A DNA stretch of 64,000 nucleotides from Streptomyces sp. NRRL B-24484 (GCF_000717715.1 NZ_JOAI01000028.1:41630-105629); one strand, 5' to 3'; positions 8,065 through 16,407 are shown, numbered from the stretch's first letter. Notes: generated by a model from the sequence alone, not told the origin. Numbers and translations are program-made.

Positions 8065-8366
8065 GCGCGCTCGCCGGCGAGGGGCCGCACACCAGTGAGT
8101 GGCAGGTGCGGCTGATGGTCACCGAGGACGGCGACGTCACCAGGGCGCACGCCGTCCTCGAGTCCGGCGGCACCGTGACGGCGGGCACCGGCGCGATGCA
8201 GGCGGACGCCGAGGCCCGCCGCAGCAGCCACGATCCCGCCGTCCCGATGATCGGCGACGAGCTCGCCGTCGGCCGGGCGCTGCTCGACCTCGGGCACCGC
8301 CTGGTGCACGCCGGTTCCGTCGCCGCCGAGGCGGCCGAGTCGGCCCGCCGCCGCGACACGGAGTGA
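8061..8366 (+). CDS. DUF1876-family small protein (Rv2632c-like)
   Basis: 101 residues from a GTG overlapping the previous stop. The central pattern (WQVRLMVTEDGDVTRAHAVL, then VPMIGDELAVGRALLDLGH) matches the DUF1876 family, represented by Mycobacterium tuberculosis Rv2632c, a compact alpha/beta fold often linked to stress regulons. No catalytic residues are known. The coupling to the 56-residue acidic protein is clear from the sequence; the role is not. Confidence 0.75.
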   Translation: MSALAGEGPHTSEWQVRLMVTEDGDVTRAHAVLESGGTVTAGTGAMQADAEARRSSHDPAVPMIGDELAVGRALLDLGHRLVHAGSVAAEAAESARRRDTE

Positions 8367-8452
8367 CCGTGCACGACCGACCCGCCCACCGCCGGAAGAA
8401 GGTAGCCGCAGGCGACAAGTAGTGTGCGAAACAGCTGAATCGTGACCTTCCA

Positions 8453-8488
8453 GCACCCGTGGACCGGAACCCGCCGGACCACGGGTGC
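8453..8488. promoter_or_regulatory. Inverted repeat upstream of the transmembrane kinase gene
   Basis: Perfect 10-base arms GCACCCGTGG (8453-8462) and CCACGGGTGC (8479-8488) are separated by 16 bases, 54 bases before the chosen kinase start. Downstream, TACGGT occurs twice (8515-8520, 8526-8531) as part of a direct repeat and offers -10 boxes. The repeat could be a terminator for the upstream genes or an operator for the kinase operon. Confidence 0.45.
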
Positions 8489-8541
8489 GTCACTGTCGGT
8501 GGCCGTACGCCCGGTACGGTGCCGGTACGGTGATCGACGTC

Positions 8542-10269
8542 ATGGTGGCAGGAACGGTGGACGAGAACAGAGGCAAGGGCGGCCCCGAGGGCCAGGCCCC
8601 CCAGGACGCTGCGATTCCGCAGGACGCGCGCTGGGAACTCCCCGGCTACACCCACGAGCGCGAGCTCGGTGCGGGAGCGGCCGGGCGCGTCGTGCTGGCC
8701 AGCCACGACGCGACCGGCACCCCCGTCGCGGTCAAGTACCTCAACGGCGACCACGCCGATCACGAGAACTTCCGCACCGAGGCGGAACTGCTCGGCGGCC
8801 TCGACTCCCCGCACGTCACCCGTCTGTACGAGTACGTGGAGGGACCGCAGGGCGCCGCCATCGTCATGGAGCTGGTCGACGGCATCTCGCTGCGCGACCT
8901 GCTGCAGGCCGAGGGCGCCACCGGCCCCGAGGCCGCGCTGACCGTGCTCAAGGGCTCGCTGCTCGGCCTCGCCGACGCCCACCGGGCCGGCGTGGTGCAC
9001 CGCGACTACAAGCCCGGCAACGTCATCGTCACCACCGAGGGCGTCTCCAAGCTGGTCGACTTCGGCATCGCGGTGCAGAGCGGCGCCAAGGGCGACATCG
9101 CCGGCACCCCCGCCTACATGGCGCCCGAGCAGTGGGCCGGCGCGGCCGCCTCCCCGCGGGGCGACGTCTACGCGGCGACGGCGACCTTCTTCGAGTGCCT
9201 GACCGGCGCCAAGCCGTACGCCGGCACCACGCTGATGGAGCTGGCCGTCCAGCACACCGAGGCGGACATCCCCGACGAGCAGGCCCCCGAGGCGCTGCGC
9301 CCGCTGATCCGCTCCGGCCTCGCCAAGACCCCGCAGGACCGGCCGGAGGGCGCCGCCGACCTGGTCGCCGACCTGGAGGCGGCCGCCGCCGGCGCGTACG
9401 GGCCCGAGTGGGAGGAGCGCGGCCGCCGCCAGCTGGCCGGCCTGGTCGCCCTGCTGCCGCTGCTGCTGCCGCACGCCCACGGGCATGCCGCCGGCAACAC
9501 CTCGGTCGCCACCACCACGCTGTCGCCGCCCGCGGACGGCGGCGTCGCGGCCGTCCGGCGGTTCGGCCCGCGGGCCAAGCTGCTGAGCGCGGCCACCGGT
9601 CTCGTCCTGCTCGGCGGCACCCTCGCCGGGGTCGCGGCCGCCGGTGCCTCCGACTCGACGACGACCACCGAGGTCGCCGCGCCGAAGGCCACCACGACCT
9701 TCGGCGCCGACGGCCCCGTGGCGGTGCCGTCGCCGAGCGCCTCGCCGTCCGGATCGCCCTCCGGGTCCGCCTCCCCGTCGGCCTCGCCCTCGGCATCGGC
9801 CTCCGCGTCGCCGAGCGCCTCGCCGTCGGCCTCCCCGTCCGCCTCGCCGGACCCCACCCCGACCAAGAAGCCCACCACGGCCCCGCCGACGAGCACCCCG
9901 CCCAGCACCCCGCCGACCAAGCCCAGCACCAGCGCCCCGCCGCCGCCGACCCTGCGGGTCATGCGGCTGGGCGTCAGCACCACCTGCGGCAGCGGGAACT
10001 ACGAGGTGGTCGCCCACATCACGGCCGCGACGGACGGCGTGGCGAGCGGCACGGTGACCCTCTCCTGGTACTCGGGGGTGAGCCGTCTGCCGGTCTCCAC
10101 CGTCCCGATCACCATCCCCAAGGGGACGAAGACCTTCACCACCACGGTGTCGGCTCCGTCCAGGTCGGGCTCCTGGACCGCGAAGGTGAGTTCGAGTCCG
10201 GCGGCCGAATCGGGTCAGGGCAGCACGTCCGGTCCCGTCAACACGAGCTACTGCGTCATCCTGACCTGA
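8542..10269 (+). CDS. Transmembrane Ser/Thr protein kinase with extracytoplasmic C-terminal domain
   Basis: 575 residues from the ATG at 8542; in-frame GTGs at 8530 and 8557 are alternatives. The kinase domain (about 35-300) has the glycine loop ELGAGAAGRV, ATP-binding Lys65, catalytic HRDYKPGN with Asp155, and DFG with Asp173. Tyr replaces the usual Leu in HRDLKPxN. A hydrophobic helix at about 345-368 is followed by a Ser/Pro-rich spacer (about 395-470, SPSASPSGSPSG type) and a C-terminal beta-rich domain of about 100 residues with two cysteines, outside the membrane. No PASTA repeats. It is followed after 11 bases by a membrane protein with repeated threonine motifs, its probable substrate. 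Confidence 0.88.
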   Translation: MVAGTVDENRGKGGPEGQAPQDAAIPQDARWELPGYTHERELGAGAAGRVVLASHDATGTPVAVKYLNGDHADHENFRTEAELLGGLDSPHVTRLYEYVEGPQGAAIVMELVDGISLRDLLQAEGATGPEAALTVLKGSLLGLADAHRAGVVHRDYKPGNVIVTTEGVSKLVDFGIAVQSGAKGDIAGTPAYMAPEQWAGAAASPRGDVYAATATFFECLTGAKPYAGTTLMELAVQHTEADIPDEQAPEALRPLIRSGLAKTPQDRPEGAADLVADLEAAAAGAYGPEWEERGRRQLAGLVALLPLLLPHAHGHAAGNTSVATTTLSPPADGGVAAVRRFGPRAKLLSAATGLVLLGGTLAGVAAAGASDSTTTTEVAAPKATTTFGADGPVAVPSPSASPSGSPSGSASPSASPSASASASPSASPSASPSASPDPTPTKKPTTAPPTSTPPSTPPTKPSTSAPPPPTLRVMRLGVSTTCGSGNYEVVAHITAATDGVASGTVTLSWYSGVSRLPVSTVPITIPKGTKTFTTTVSAPSRSGSWTAKVSSSPAAESGQGSTSGPVNTSYCVILT

Positions 10270-10280
10270 GGAAACGAGAC

Positions 10281-11516
10281 ATGAGCACCCCGCAGCAGCC
10301 GGACGAGGACGCCACCGTCCGTTTCGGCTCCGAGCCGCCCCGGGCGGACGAGACCGTGCGCCTGAACGCACCGAAGCCCGACCCGGAGGCGACCGTCCGC
10401 CTCGGCTCCTCGCCCGTGCCCGCACCGGACCCGGAGGGCACCGTCCGCCTGGGCCCGGCGAAGCAGCAGCCCGACCCGGACGGCACCGTCCGGCTGAACG
10501 CACCGCGGCCGAACCCGGACGCGACCGTCCGCCTGAACGCGCCCGCGGGCGCACCCGTGCCCGACCCGGACGGCACCGTCCGGTTCGGCCCGGCGAAGCA
10601 GCAGCCGGCGGACCCGGAGGGCACCGTCCGGCTGGGCCCGGCGAAGCGGCCCGACCCGGAGGCGACCGTCCGTTTCGGGTCGTCGCCGGTGCCCGCGGCC
10701 GACCCCGAGGGCACCGTCCGGCTGAACCCCGCGCAGCCGAACCCCGAGGCCACCGTCCGGCTCGGCGGTCCCGGGACGCGGCCCGCGCCGCAGGCGTACG
10801 TCCCGCCGCCCGCGCAGCAGCAGCCGCCGGTCGAGAGCTTCGAGAGCGCCACCTTCCTCGACCCGCAGGTCTGGCCGACCCCGCCGGTCGGCACCGCCGT
10901 CCCCGCGCAGACCCCGGCGATGGGCACCCCGATCACGCCCGCCATGGGCACCCCCGTGCCCCCGGCAGCGGCTGCGGCCGCCGCCGCGGCTGCCGTTCCC
11001 GGTCCTCCGGCCCCCGCCGTGCAGGACGGGCTGCAGCGGTTCGGCCCGGGCGTCCCCCCGCAGGCGGCCGCCGTCTGGCACGGGGCGACCGCGGTGCCGC
11101 CGGCCCCGGAGCAGCCGAAGCGCCGGCGCCGCCGCTGGCTGCTGCTGCCGCTGCTCCTGCTGCTCGCCGTGCTCGCCTGGCTGGCCTGGGACCGCTACGG
11201 CCGGCCGGTCGCGGTGACCGGTGTCGCCGTCCGCACGGACAACGCCAAGGGCCCCGGCTGCGACGGCACGGCGGTGATCACCGGCACGATCTCCACCGAG
11301 GGTGGCGCGGGCACCGTCCGCTACCGCTGGAAGCGCAGCGACGGCACCGACTCGGGTGTCCTCACCCAGCCGGTCTCCAACGGCCGCCGCAGCACGGACG
11401 TGGTGCTCCGCTGGACCTTCCAGGGCCACGGCAGCATGCAGGCCACGGCCACCCTGGAGGTCGTCGGCCCCGGCAGCGGCAGCACCTCGGTGAGCTTCCC
11501 CTACACCTGCCCCTGA
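10281..11516 (+). CDS. Membrane protein with eleven cytoplasmic TVR(L/F) repeats
   Basis: 411 residues; GAGGAAACGAGAC precedes the ATG. Residues 1-165 contain eleven short repeats of the form (D/N)P(E/D)(A/G)TVR(L/F)(G/N), joined by Pro/Ala/Lys spacers. A Pro/Ala-rich stretch follows, with a run of about ten alanines, then a basic cluster (KRRRRR) and one membrane helix (about 285-302), which places the repeats inside the cell. The outer C-terminal domain (about 305-411) is beta-rich with one early and one final cysteine, like the outer domain of the preceding kinase. I do not recognise a named family. Acidic residues before each Thr and a hydrophobic residue at +3 suit kinase phosphorylation and FHA binding; this is inference. 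Confidence 0.82.
   Translation: MSTPQQPDEDATVRFGSEPPRADETVRLNAPKPDPEATVRLGSSPVPAPDPEGTVRLGPAKQQPDPDGTVRLNAPRPNPDATVRLNAPAGAPVPDPDGTVRFGPAKQQPADPEGTVRLGPAKRPDPEATVRFGSSPVPAADPEGTVRLNPAQPNPEATVRLGGPGTRPAPQAYVPPPAQQQPPVESFESATFLDPQVWPTPPVGTAVPAQTPAMGTPITPAMGTPVPPAAAAAAAAAAVPGPPAPAVQDGLQRFGPGVPPQAAAVWHGATAVPPAPEQPKRRRRRWLLLPLLLLLAVLAWLAWDRYGRPVAVTGVAVRTDNAKGPGCDGTAVITGTISTEGGAGTVRYRWKRSDGTDSGVLTQPVSNGRRSTDVVLRWTFQGHGSMQATATLEVVGPGSGSTSVSFPYTCP
10305..10767 (+). repeat. Eleven-copy coding repeat, core TVR(L/F)
   Basis: Eleven copies of a 10-18 residue unit are encoded here, each with ACCGTCCG(C/T/G)-type DNA for the Thr-Val-Arg core (one ACCGTGCGC). The first Thr codon is at 10314 and the last near 10753. 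Eight copies end in Leu and three in Phe. Spacing is irregular, so the array is kept for the motif rather than for a rigid structural period. Confidence 0.95.
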
Positions 11517-11532
11517 CGGACACGCCCCGCCC

Positions 11533-11567
11533 CCGGCACCCGGCCGCCCGCTGCGGCCGGGTGCCGG
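11533..11567 (+). terminator. Strong hairpin after the kinase/repeat-protein operon
   Basis: A perfect 15-base-pair GC-rich stem (11533-11547 with 11553-11567) with a 5-base loop lies 16 bases after the stop codon. Confidence 0.8.
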
Positions 11568-11645
11568 CGCGTTACTGACACCATGTCAACGCGACCGGGT
11601 GGGACGCCCCTGTCCGCGGGGGCGTGCAGGCCCTACCCTGCGTCC

Positions 11646-12623
11646 ATGATCCTGCGCTCCGCGAAGCGCCTGGTGCTCCTGCTGCCGGTGCTCTGGCTGA
11701 CCTCGCTCACCTACGTGGCCTGCGCCGTGCTGGTCGTCCACCTGCGCCACACCGACCCGGACGTCGAGCGCGAGCTCGCGCAGGGCGCGGACCGCTGGCC
11801 CGCCCTCGCCGCGCTGGCGGTCGCCACCGCGGTCGCCACCGCCTGGGCCCGCCGGCCCGACCGGCGCCGCCGGTTCCCCTGGTACCGGCTGGCGGCGCGC
11901 TCGCTCGCGCTGTTCGCCGCGGCCGTCTCCGCCGCGCTGCTCTCGTACCACCGGGGTGGCCCCGACTTCGACCACCTGCTCGCTCTGGGCGCCGTCACCG
12001 CCTTCGCGGTGGTGCTGTGCATCCTCGGCTGGGGGCTGCTCAACCTGGGCCCCGTCCGGGCGGCGGCCGGCGCGGCGGCGGCCCTGGCCGCCTCAGCGGT
12101 CTGGACGGTGCGTGCGCCCGAGCGGTCGACGGTCGCGGTGCTGGCCGCGGTGGCGCTGCCGGTGGCGCTCGGTACGGCGGCCGCCGCGTTCTGGCGGCTG
12201 CCCCGGGTGCGGCTGCTCGCCGGGCTGCCCCCGGTCGAGTGGACGGCCGGCGCTCTCCGCCCGCCGGGGCGCCGGCCGGTGCCGGGCGAGATCTGGTGGG
12301 CGGACGTGCCGTTCGAGGAGTCCGGCGAGTCCAAGGACCGGCCGGTGCTGGTGGTCCGCGTCCTGGACGACCGGCTGGAGGTGCTGAGGAGCACCAGCCA
12401 GGACCGGCTCGGCCGCAGCGACCACATCCGGCTGCCCACCGCGGGCTGGAACCCGGAGGCGGCCCACGACAGCTGCCTCGACCTGCGGCCGCGCACGCTC
12501 ACGGCGGACCGGCTGCGCCGTTACGCCGGGCCGTGCCCGGTCGGGGTGTGGCGGGTGGTCCGCGGCCGCACCCTGCCGCTGGTGAAGCCGCCGCGCGGAG
12601 CCCGCCGGTCCACGGCCGCCTGA
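11646..12623 (+). CDS. Polytopic membrane protein with C-terminal PemK/MazF-like domain
   Basis: 325 residues. The N-terminal 200 residues contain about six hydrophobic helices. The C-terminal 120 residues (from PGEIWWADVPF through KDRPVLVV, a TSQ segment and the SCLDLRP strand) follow the PemK/MazF toxin fold: the GxIWxxD start, the RPxxVV strand and the hydrophilic TSQ strand are recognisable. MazF proteins cut mRNA; here the domain is tethered to the membrane and no antitoxin-like gene is adjacent. The ATG follows TACCCT (11634-11639) by six bases, a leaderless start; an ATG at 11583 lacks such a signal. A toxic RNase role is unproven. Confidence 0.72.
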   Translation: MILRSAKRLVLLLPVLWLTSLTYVACAVLVVHLRHTDPDVERELAQGADRWPALAALAVATAVATAWARRPDRRRRFPWYRLAARSLALFAAAVSAALLSYHRGGPDFDHLLALGAVTAFAVVLCILGWGLLNLGPVRAAAGAAAALAASAVWTVRAPERSTVAVLAAVALPVALGTAAAAFWRLPRVRLLAGLPPVEWTAGALRPPGRRPVPGEIWWADVPFEESGESKDRPVLVVRVLDDRLEVLRSTSQDRLGRSDHIRLPTAGWNPEAAHDSCLDLRPRTLTADRLRRYAGPCPVGVWRVVRGRTLPLVKPPRGARRSTAA

Positions 12624-12626
12624 CGG

Positions 12627-12674
12627 CACCGTGGCCGGGCTCCCGGGAGGAGTCCCGGGAGCCCGGCCACGGTG
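12627..12674. terminator. Bidirectional hairpin terminator
   Basis: A perfect stem of 22 base pairs (12627-12648 with 12653-12674) and a 4-base loop sits between two convergent genes, four bases after one stop and 17 before the other. It should stop transcription from both sides. Confidence 0.9.
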
Positions 12675-12690
12675 TGCGGGGCGGAGGCGG

Positions 12691-14313
12691 TCAGCAGCGG
12701 CCGACGCTCTCGCAGTCCTCCCAGCGGGTGCCGGTGCCGGACTTGGTGCCGGTGGCCTCGTCGCCGCCGCGGGCGGGGGCGTTCAGCGACTTCAGCTTCG
12801 GGGTGACCGGGGTGGCGGCCGGGGCGCTCGGGGTGGCGGCCGGGCCGGAGGCGAGGCGGACGGCGATCGCGTCGATCACCGGGCGCGGGCTGGTGCCGGC
12901 GAAGTTGCTGAACATCACGGAGAAGATCAGCTTGTGGCCGTCGGGCGCGGTGGCGTAGCCCATCAGGTTGTCGACGCCGCTCATCGAGCCGCTCTTGGCG
13001 TGCACGTTGTTCTCGGCCTTGGTGCCGCGCATGCGGGCGGCCAGGGTGCCGCCGACCATCCGGTCCGGGTTGCCGGCCACCGGCAGCGCGTTGTACCAGG
13101 CGTTGAACCAGGGCTTGTCCTGGGCGACCTTGAGCAGGCCGGCCATCTTGGCCGGGTTGATGAGGTCGTAGCGCGAGAGGCCGGAGCCGTCGACCTGGCG
13201 GCCGCCCGGGGTCTCCAGGCCGTTGGCCTTGAGGAAGCCCTTGACCTGGGCGACGCCGGTGGCCCAGTCGCCCTTGCCGCCCTTGACCTTGCCGATCTCC
13301 TTGGTCAGGTGCTCGGCTATGCCGTTGTTGCTGATCTTCAGCATCGGGACGATCAGCTCGGCGAGGGTCTTGGACTGGTGCGAGGCGATCGCCGTCGAGG
13401 TCTCGGCGCCGGTGGCCGACGCCACGCCGCGCTGCACCGTCACGCCGTGCCGGGCGAGCGCACCGGCGAAGACCTTGGCCGCGTAGGTGGCCGGGTCCTC
13501 GACCGTCACCCAGTAGGTGGCCGGGGCGGAGCCGGCGGCGACGCTGCCGGTGAGCAGCAGCTCGTTGGCGCCGCGGCGGCGGTCGACGCCCGCGCTGGCA
13601 CCGGTGCCGGCCGCGCCGGTGGTGATGCTGCCGCTGAACTTCATCGGCGCCTCGGCGGGCACCAGCGCGACCTTGGCCTTCTCGCCGGCCGCGCCCGGGG
13701 TGACGGTCACCTGGACGGTGTCCATCGTGTACTCGGAGTCGTTGGCGACCGTCAGGCCGGAGATCTGCGGGCTGTAGGAGTACGGCTCGTCGTCCCAGGT
13801 CCAGCCGGGGCCGAGCGGGGTGGAGTCGTAGCGGGTGCCGTCGGCGAGGACCCGGCCGGTGACGGTGGTGATGCCCGAGGCGGCGACCTTGGCCGCCAGG
13901 TCGTCGAGGTCCTGGACGAGCAGGCTGGGGTCGCCGCCGCCCTTCAGCACCAGGTCGCCGGCGAGCTTGTTCCCGTACGTGGTGCCGGTGCTGCGGACCT
14001 CGGTGGTGAACCGGTAGTCGGCGCCGAGCAGGTCGAGGGCGGCCGTCGAGGTGACGGTCTTCATGGTGGACGCCGGGGTGAGCAGTGCGCCGGGCTGGCG
14101 GGAGTACAGCACCTGGCCGGTGGCGGCGTCGAGGACCTGGACGCCGGCCTGCGCGTTGGCGAGCCGGGCGTCGGCGAGCAGTGCGTCGAGGTCGGCCGTC
14201 AGCGTCGCGTCGGAGGGGGCGGGGTTGTCGGCCTGGGCCGAGCCGGCGAGCAGGGACGCGGCGAGTGCGGCGGCGGCCAGCGGCAGGCCGCGGCGGTACA
14301 GGCGTGCGGGCAC
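12691..14313 (-). CDS. dacB: D-alanyl-D-alanine carboxypeptidase/endopeptidase, PBP4 (DacB) family
   Basis: 540 residues from a GTG with GGAGCATCT upstream, giving a normal signal peptide (PLAAAALAASLLAGSAQA). The three penicillin-binding motifs are present: STMK with catalytic Ser82 and Lys85, SNN in KISNNGIAE, and KSG in HAKSGSMSG. The long insertion between STMK and SNN is that of class C low-mass PBPs. The enzyme trims or opens peptidoglycan stem peptides outside the membrane. The last 50 residues form a Pro/Ala/Thr-rich tail ending in two cysteines (EDCESVGRC). Paired palindromes upstream at 14382-14406 suggest a dedicated regulator. Confidence 0.92.
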   Translation of the reverse strand: MPARLYRRGLPLAAAALAASLLAGSAQADNPAPSDATLTADLDALLADARLANAQAGVQVLDAATGQVLYSRQPGALLTPASTMKTVTSTAALDLLGADYRFTTEVRSTGTTYGNKLAGDLVLKGGGDPSLLVQDLDDLAAKVAASGITTVTGRVLADGTRYDSTPLGPGWTWDDEPYSYSPQISGLTVANDSEYTMDTVQVTVTPGAAGEKAKVALVPAEAPMKFSGSITTGAAGTGASAGVDRRRGANELLLTGSVAAGSAPATYWVTVEDPATYAAKVFAGALARHGVTVQRGVASATGAETSTAIASHQSKTLAELIVPMLKISNNGIAEHLTKEIGKVKGGKGDWATGVAQVKGFLKANGLETPGGRQVDGSGLSRYDLINPAKMAGLLKVAQDKPWFNAWYNALPVAGNPDRMVGGTLAARMRGTKAENNVHAKSGSMSGVDNLMGYATAPDGHKLIFSVMFSNFAGTSPRPVIDAIAVRLASGPAATPSAPAATPVTPKLKSLNAPARGGDEATGTKSGTGTRWEDCESVGRC

Positions 14314-14381
14314 AGATGCTCCAGGAATCGGGTACGGCGGGGCGCGCGCGTCGCCCACGCCCCCGTTTTGGCCTGCACATT

Positions 14382-14406
14382 ATCAGCTGATGCGACATCA
14401 GTTGAT
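14382..14406. promoter_or_regulatory. Paired palindromic operator upstream of dacB
   Basis: Two 10-base near-identical palindromes, ATCAGCTGAT (14382-14391, perfect) and ATCAGTTGAT (14397-14406, one mismatch), have centres 15 bases apart. They lie 69-93 bases upstream of the dacB start, in an AT-richer patch unlike its surroundings. This looks like a cooperative site for a small winged-helix repressor of MarR or PadR type; no such gene is in the window. Confidence 0.6.
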
Positions 14407-14504
14407 CTTCGGGCGGGGTGGCCGTGCGGCCGTCCCCCGTGCCCGGGTGCACGCTCCTGTCCATGTACACGCCGCAGGGGCCCGAAAGGTCTCACACCAA
14501 TTTT

Positions 14505-14532
14505 CCGGCGGCCCTCCGGCGGCCCTCCGGCG
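14505..14532. repeat. Short direct repeat, 11-base unit
   Basis: CCGGCGGCCCT occurs twice in tandem (14505-14515, 14516-14526) plus a partial third copy, just past the 3' end of the beta-propeller lipoprotein gene. No function is evident. The rest of 14407-14561 holds no gene that I can support. Confidence 0.6.
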
Positions 14533-14561
14533 CTGCCGCGCCCCGCCGCGGGGGAGCGGGG

Positions 14562-15959
14562 TCAGCCGACCGAGAAGGCCGTGACCCCGGCGTCCGTGCC
14601 GACCAGCACCCGTCCGCCGGCGAGCACGGGGGAGGCGAAGTGCGGTGCGGGGCCGGTCTTCGCCTGCTGCAGCACCCGCCCGCTCGCCGGGTCCAGGGCG
14701 AGCAGCAGCCCGCGGTGGTCGTCCACCACCCAGACCGCGCCGCCGCCGACCACCGGCGAACCGCCGCGCTCCAGGTCCACCTGCCAGTCCTGGTGCAGCG
14801 AGCCGTCCTGGCCCACCGTCACCCGGGCGAGGCCCTGCTGGCAGGGCACGTACACCGTCGAGCCGTCCACCGCGGCCCCGCCGTACGCCGGGCAGACCGT
14901 CGCCTGCGCGACCTGCCCGCCGATGCCGCCGAAGTGCTGCGCGTCCAGCAGGTACGCCTCGCCGCGCTTGCCGACGGCCAGGACGTGGCCGCCCACCCGC
15001 ACCGGCGAGAGCGAACCGAGGTCGAGGTCCTGCGCGTTGTCGTCCGCCCACGTCGACGGGGTGAACCAGTCGACCCGCTGCAGTTCGGGGGAGAGCGCCA
15101 GCACCGAGTCCGAGCCGTCGTACGTGCCGCCCGTCGACTCGCCGTTGCCGACCGCCACCAGCAGCCGGTCGCCGTCCACCACCGGCCCGCCGCTCGCCCA
15201 GATCCCGCCCTCGCGGCCGGTCGGCACCGCGTAGGACAGCACCGTCCCGGCGCCGCTGGTGGGCACCGACACCACGCTGCCGACGTAGTCGCCGCAGTCG
15301 CCGAACAGACCGCCGAACGCGATCACCACCCGGCCGTTCCACAGCGCGAGCGCCGAGCGCTGCTGGTGGGCGAGCGGATCGCCCTTCGGCGGCTCGACCT
15401 CGCGCTGGACCTCCAGCGCCCCGGTCGCCGCGTCGAGCCCGGCCAGCACGTGCCGCCCGCCCGCGAGTTCGCCGACCGCGAAGACCCGGCCCGTCGCCGG
15501 GTCGTAGACCGGTGTGCCGGTGATCCCGAGCGGGTCGATGTTGCCGCACGGCAGTTCGGCCGCCCGCGCCGGGGCGCCCAGGTGACGGCTCCACACCACC
15601 GCACCGCTCGACGCGTCCAGCCCGTACACGGTGTTGTTCTCGGTCGCGGCGAGCACCTTGTCGCCGACCACCAGCGGCTGCCCGTACACGGCGCCGTCGA
15701 GCTTCGTCGTCCAGGCCGTACCGAGCGGTCCGACCGGGGCGGCGTCGGGGGCCGTGCCGGTGCGCAGTGCGTCGCGGTGGTAGGTCGGCCAGTCCCCGGC
15801 CCGCAGCGGGGTCGGCGAGGCCGCACCGGCGACCACCGTGGACGGCGCGGCCGTGCTGACCGCCGCGCCGCCGCCGGAGGTGCACCCGGCGACCAGGGCG
15901 GCCAGGGCCGCGGCGACCGCGGGCAGCAGCACCCGCCGGTCAGCTCGGAGCTGTCGCAC
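14562..15959 (-). CDS. Beta-propeller (PQQ-like repeat) lipoprotein
   Basis: 465 residues. The N-terminus has a lipoprotein signal with lipobox LVAGC and Cys26 as lipidated residue. The rest is built of repeated four-strand blades with the ATENNTVYGLDASSGAVVW pattern (short gap, then G.LxALDxxTG.xxW), the PQQ-like/quinoprotein propeller repeat also found in BamB-type scaffolds. No residues of a true PQQ dehydrogenase site are evident, so a binding or scaffold role on the outer face of the membrane is more likely. Its GTG overlaps the 3' end of the upstream small gene by 20 bases, so they form an operon. Confidence 0.8.
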   Translation of the reverse strand: MRQLRADRRVLLPAVAAALAALVAGCTSGGGAAVSTAAPSTVVAGAASPTPLRAGDWPTYHRDALRTGTAPDAAPVGPLGTAWTTKLDGAVYGQPLVVGDKVLAATENNTVYGLDASSGAVVWSRHLGAPARAAELPCGNIDPLGITGTPVYDPATGRVFAVGELAGGRHVLAGLDAATGALEVQREVEPPKGDPLAHQQRSALALWNGRVVIAFGGLFGDCGDYVGSVVSVPTSGAGTVLSYAVPTGREGGIWASGGPVVDGDRLLVAVGNGESTGGTYDGSDSVLALSPELQRVDWFTPSTWADDNAQDLDLGSLSPVRVGGHVLAVGKRGEAYLLDAQHFGGIGGQVAQATVCPAYGGAAVDGSTVYVPCQQGLARVTVGQDGSLHQDWQVDLERGGSPVVGGGAVWVVDDHRGLLLALDPASGRVLQQAKTGPAPHFASPVLAGGRVLVGTDAGVTAFSVG

Positions 15960-16215
15960 CGCCGCCGGCCTTCACCGCCTCCACCATGCGTTGGTGCAGC
16001 TCGCGAGCGGCCGACTCGTCCCCGGCGGCCACCGGGCTGCCCTCCACGGTGAACCAGTCCAGCGCCCCGCTGTACTGGACCGTCAGCCGGACCTCCCCGT
16101 CGATCCACGTCGTGTGGACCGTCAGATCGCCCTTGATGACGCCCAGCTCGACCGTTCGCACCCCTCCGGTGCCGGCGAGGATGCCCTGCGTGGTCCAGGT
16201 CGCCCAGGTGTTCAC
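15940..16215 (-). CDS. Small protein of unknown function
   Basis: 91 residues starting at GTG 16215 with GGAGGCTCC upstream. The sequence (VNTWATWTTQGILAGTG, then GDLTVHTTWIDGEVRLTVQYSGALDWFTVEGSPV) is a mainly beta domain with a short C-terminal helix. No signal peptide or metal site. It overlaps the propeller lipoprotein gene by 20 bases and is divergent from the FHA-ABC operon across 192 bases. I do not recognise a function. Confidence 0.7.
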   Translation of the reverse strand: MNTWATWTTQGILAGTGGVRTVELGVIKGDLTVHTTWIDGEVRLTVQYSGALDWFTVEGSPVAAGDESAARELHQRMVEAVKAGGGATAPS

Positions 16216-16407
16216 GGAGCCTCCCCGGTGTGCGGCCGACAGTACGAACTCGTCATGCCCCAAGACATACCGGGTGACACACCTGTTTCCGGCCGAATCG
16301 TCCCGCCGTGGGCATGTCGCGGGCCCCCGCGCCGCGGCCGCCGCCCGTCGCAGGGGCGCCGCGGCGGCACCGGGCGTGCCTCCCGGGGCGCGGCTACCAT
16401 CGGCGGT

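Noticed and set aside
10305..10767. A CRISPR array or structural DNA repeat
   Set aside because: The repeats are in frame within a coding region, of variable spacing, and conserved for the protein motif.
11646..12623. A classical toxin-antitoxin operon
   Set aside because: No small antitoxin-like gene precedes or follows, and the PemK-like part is joined to membrane helices.
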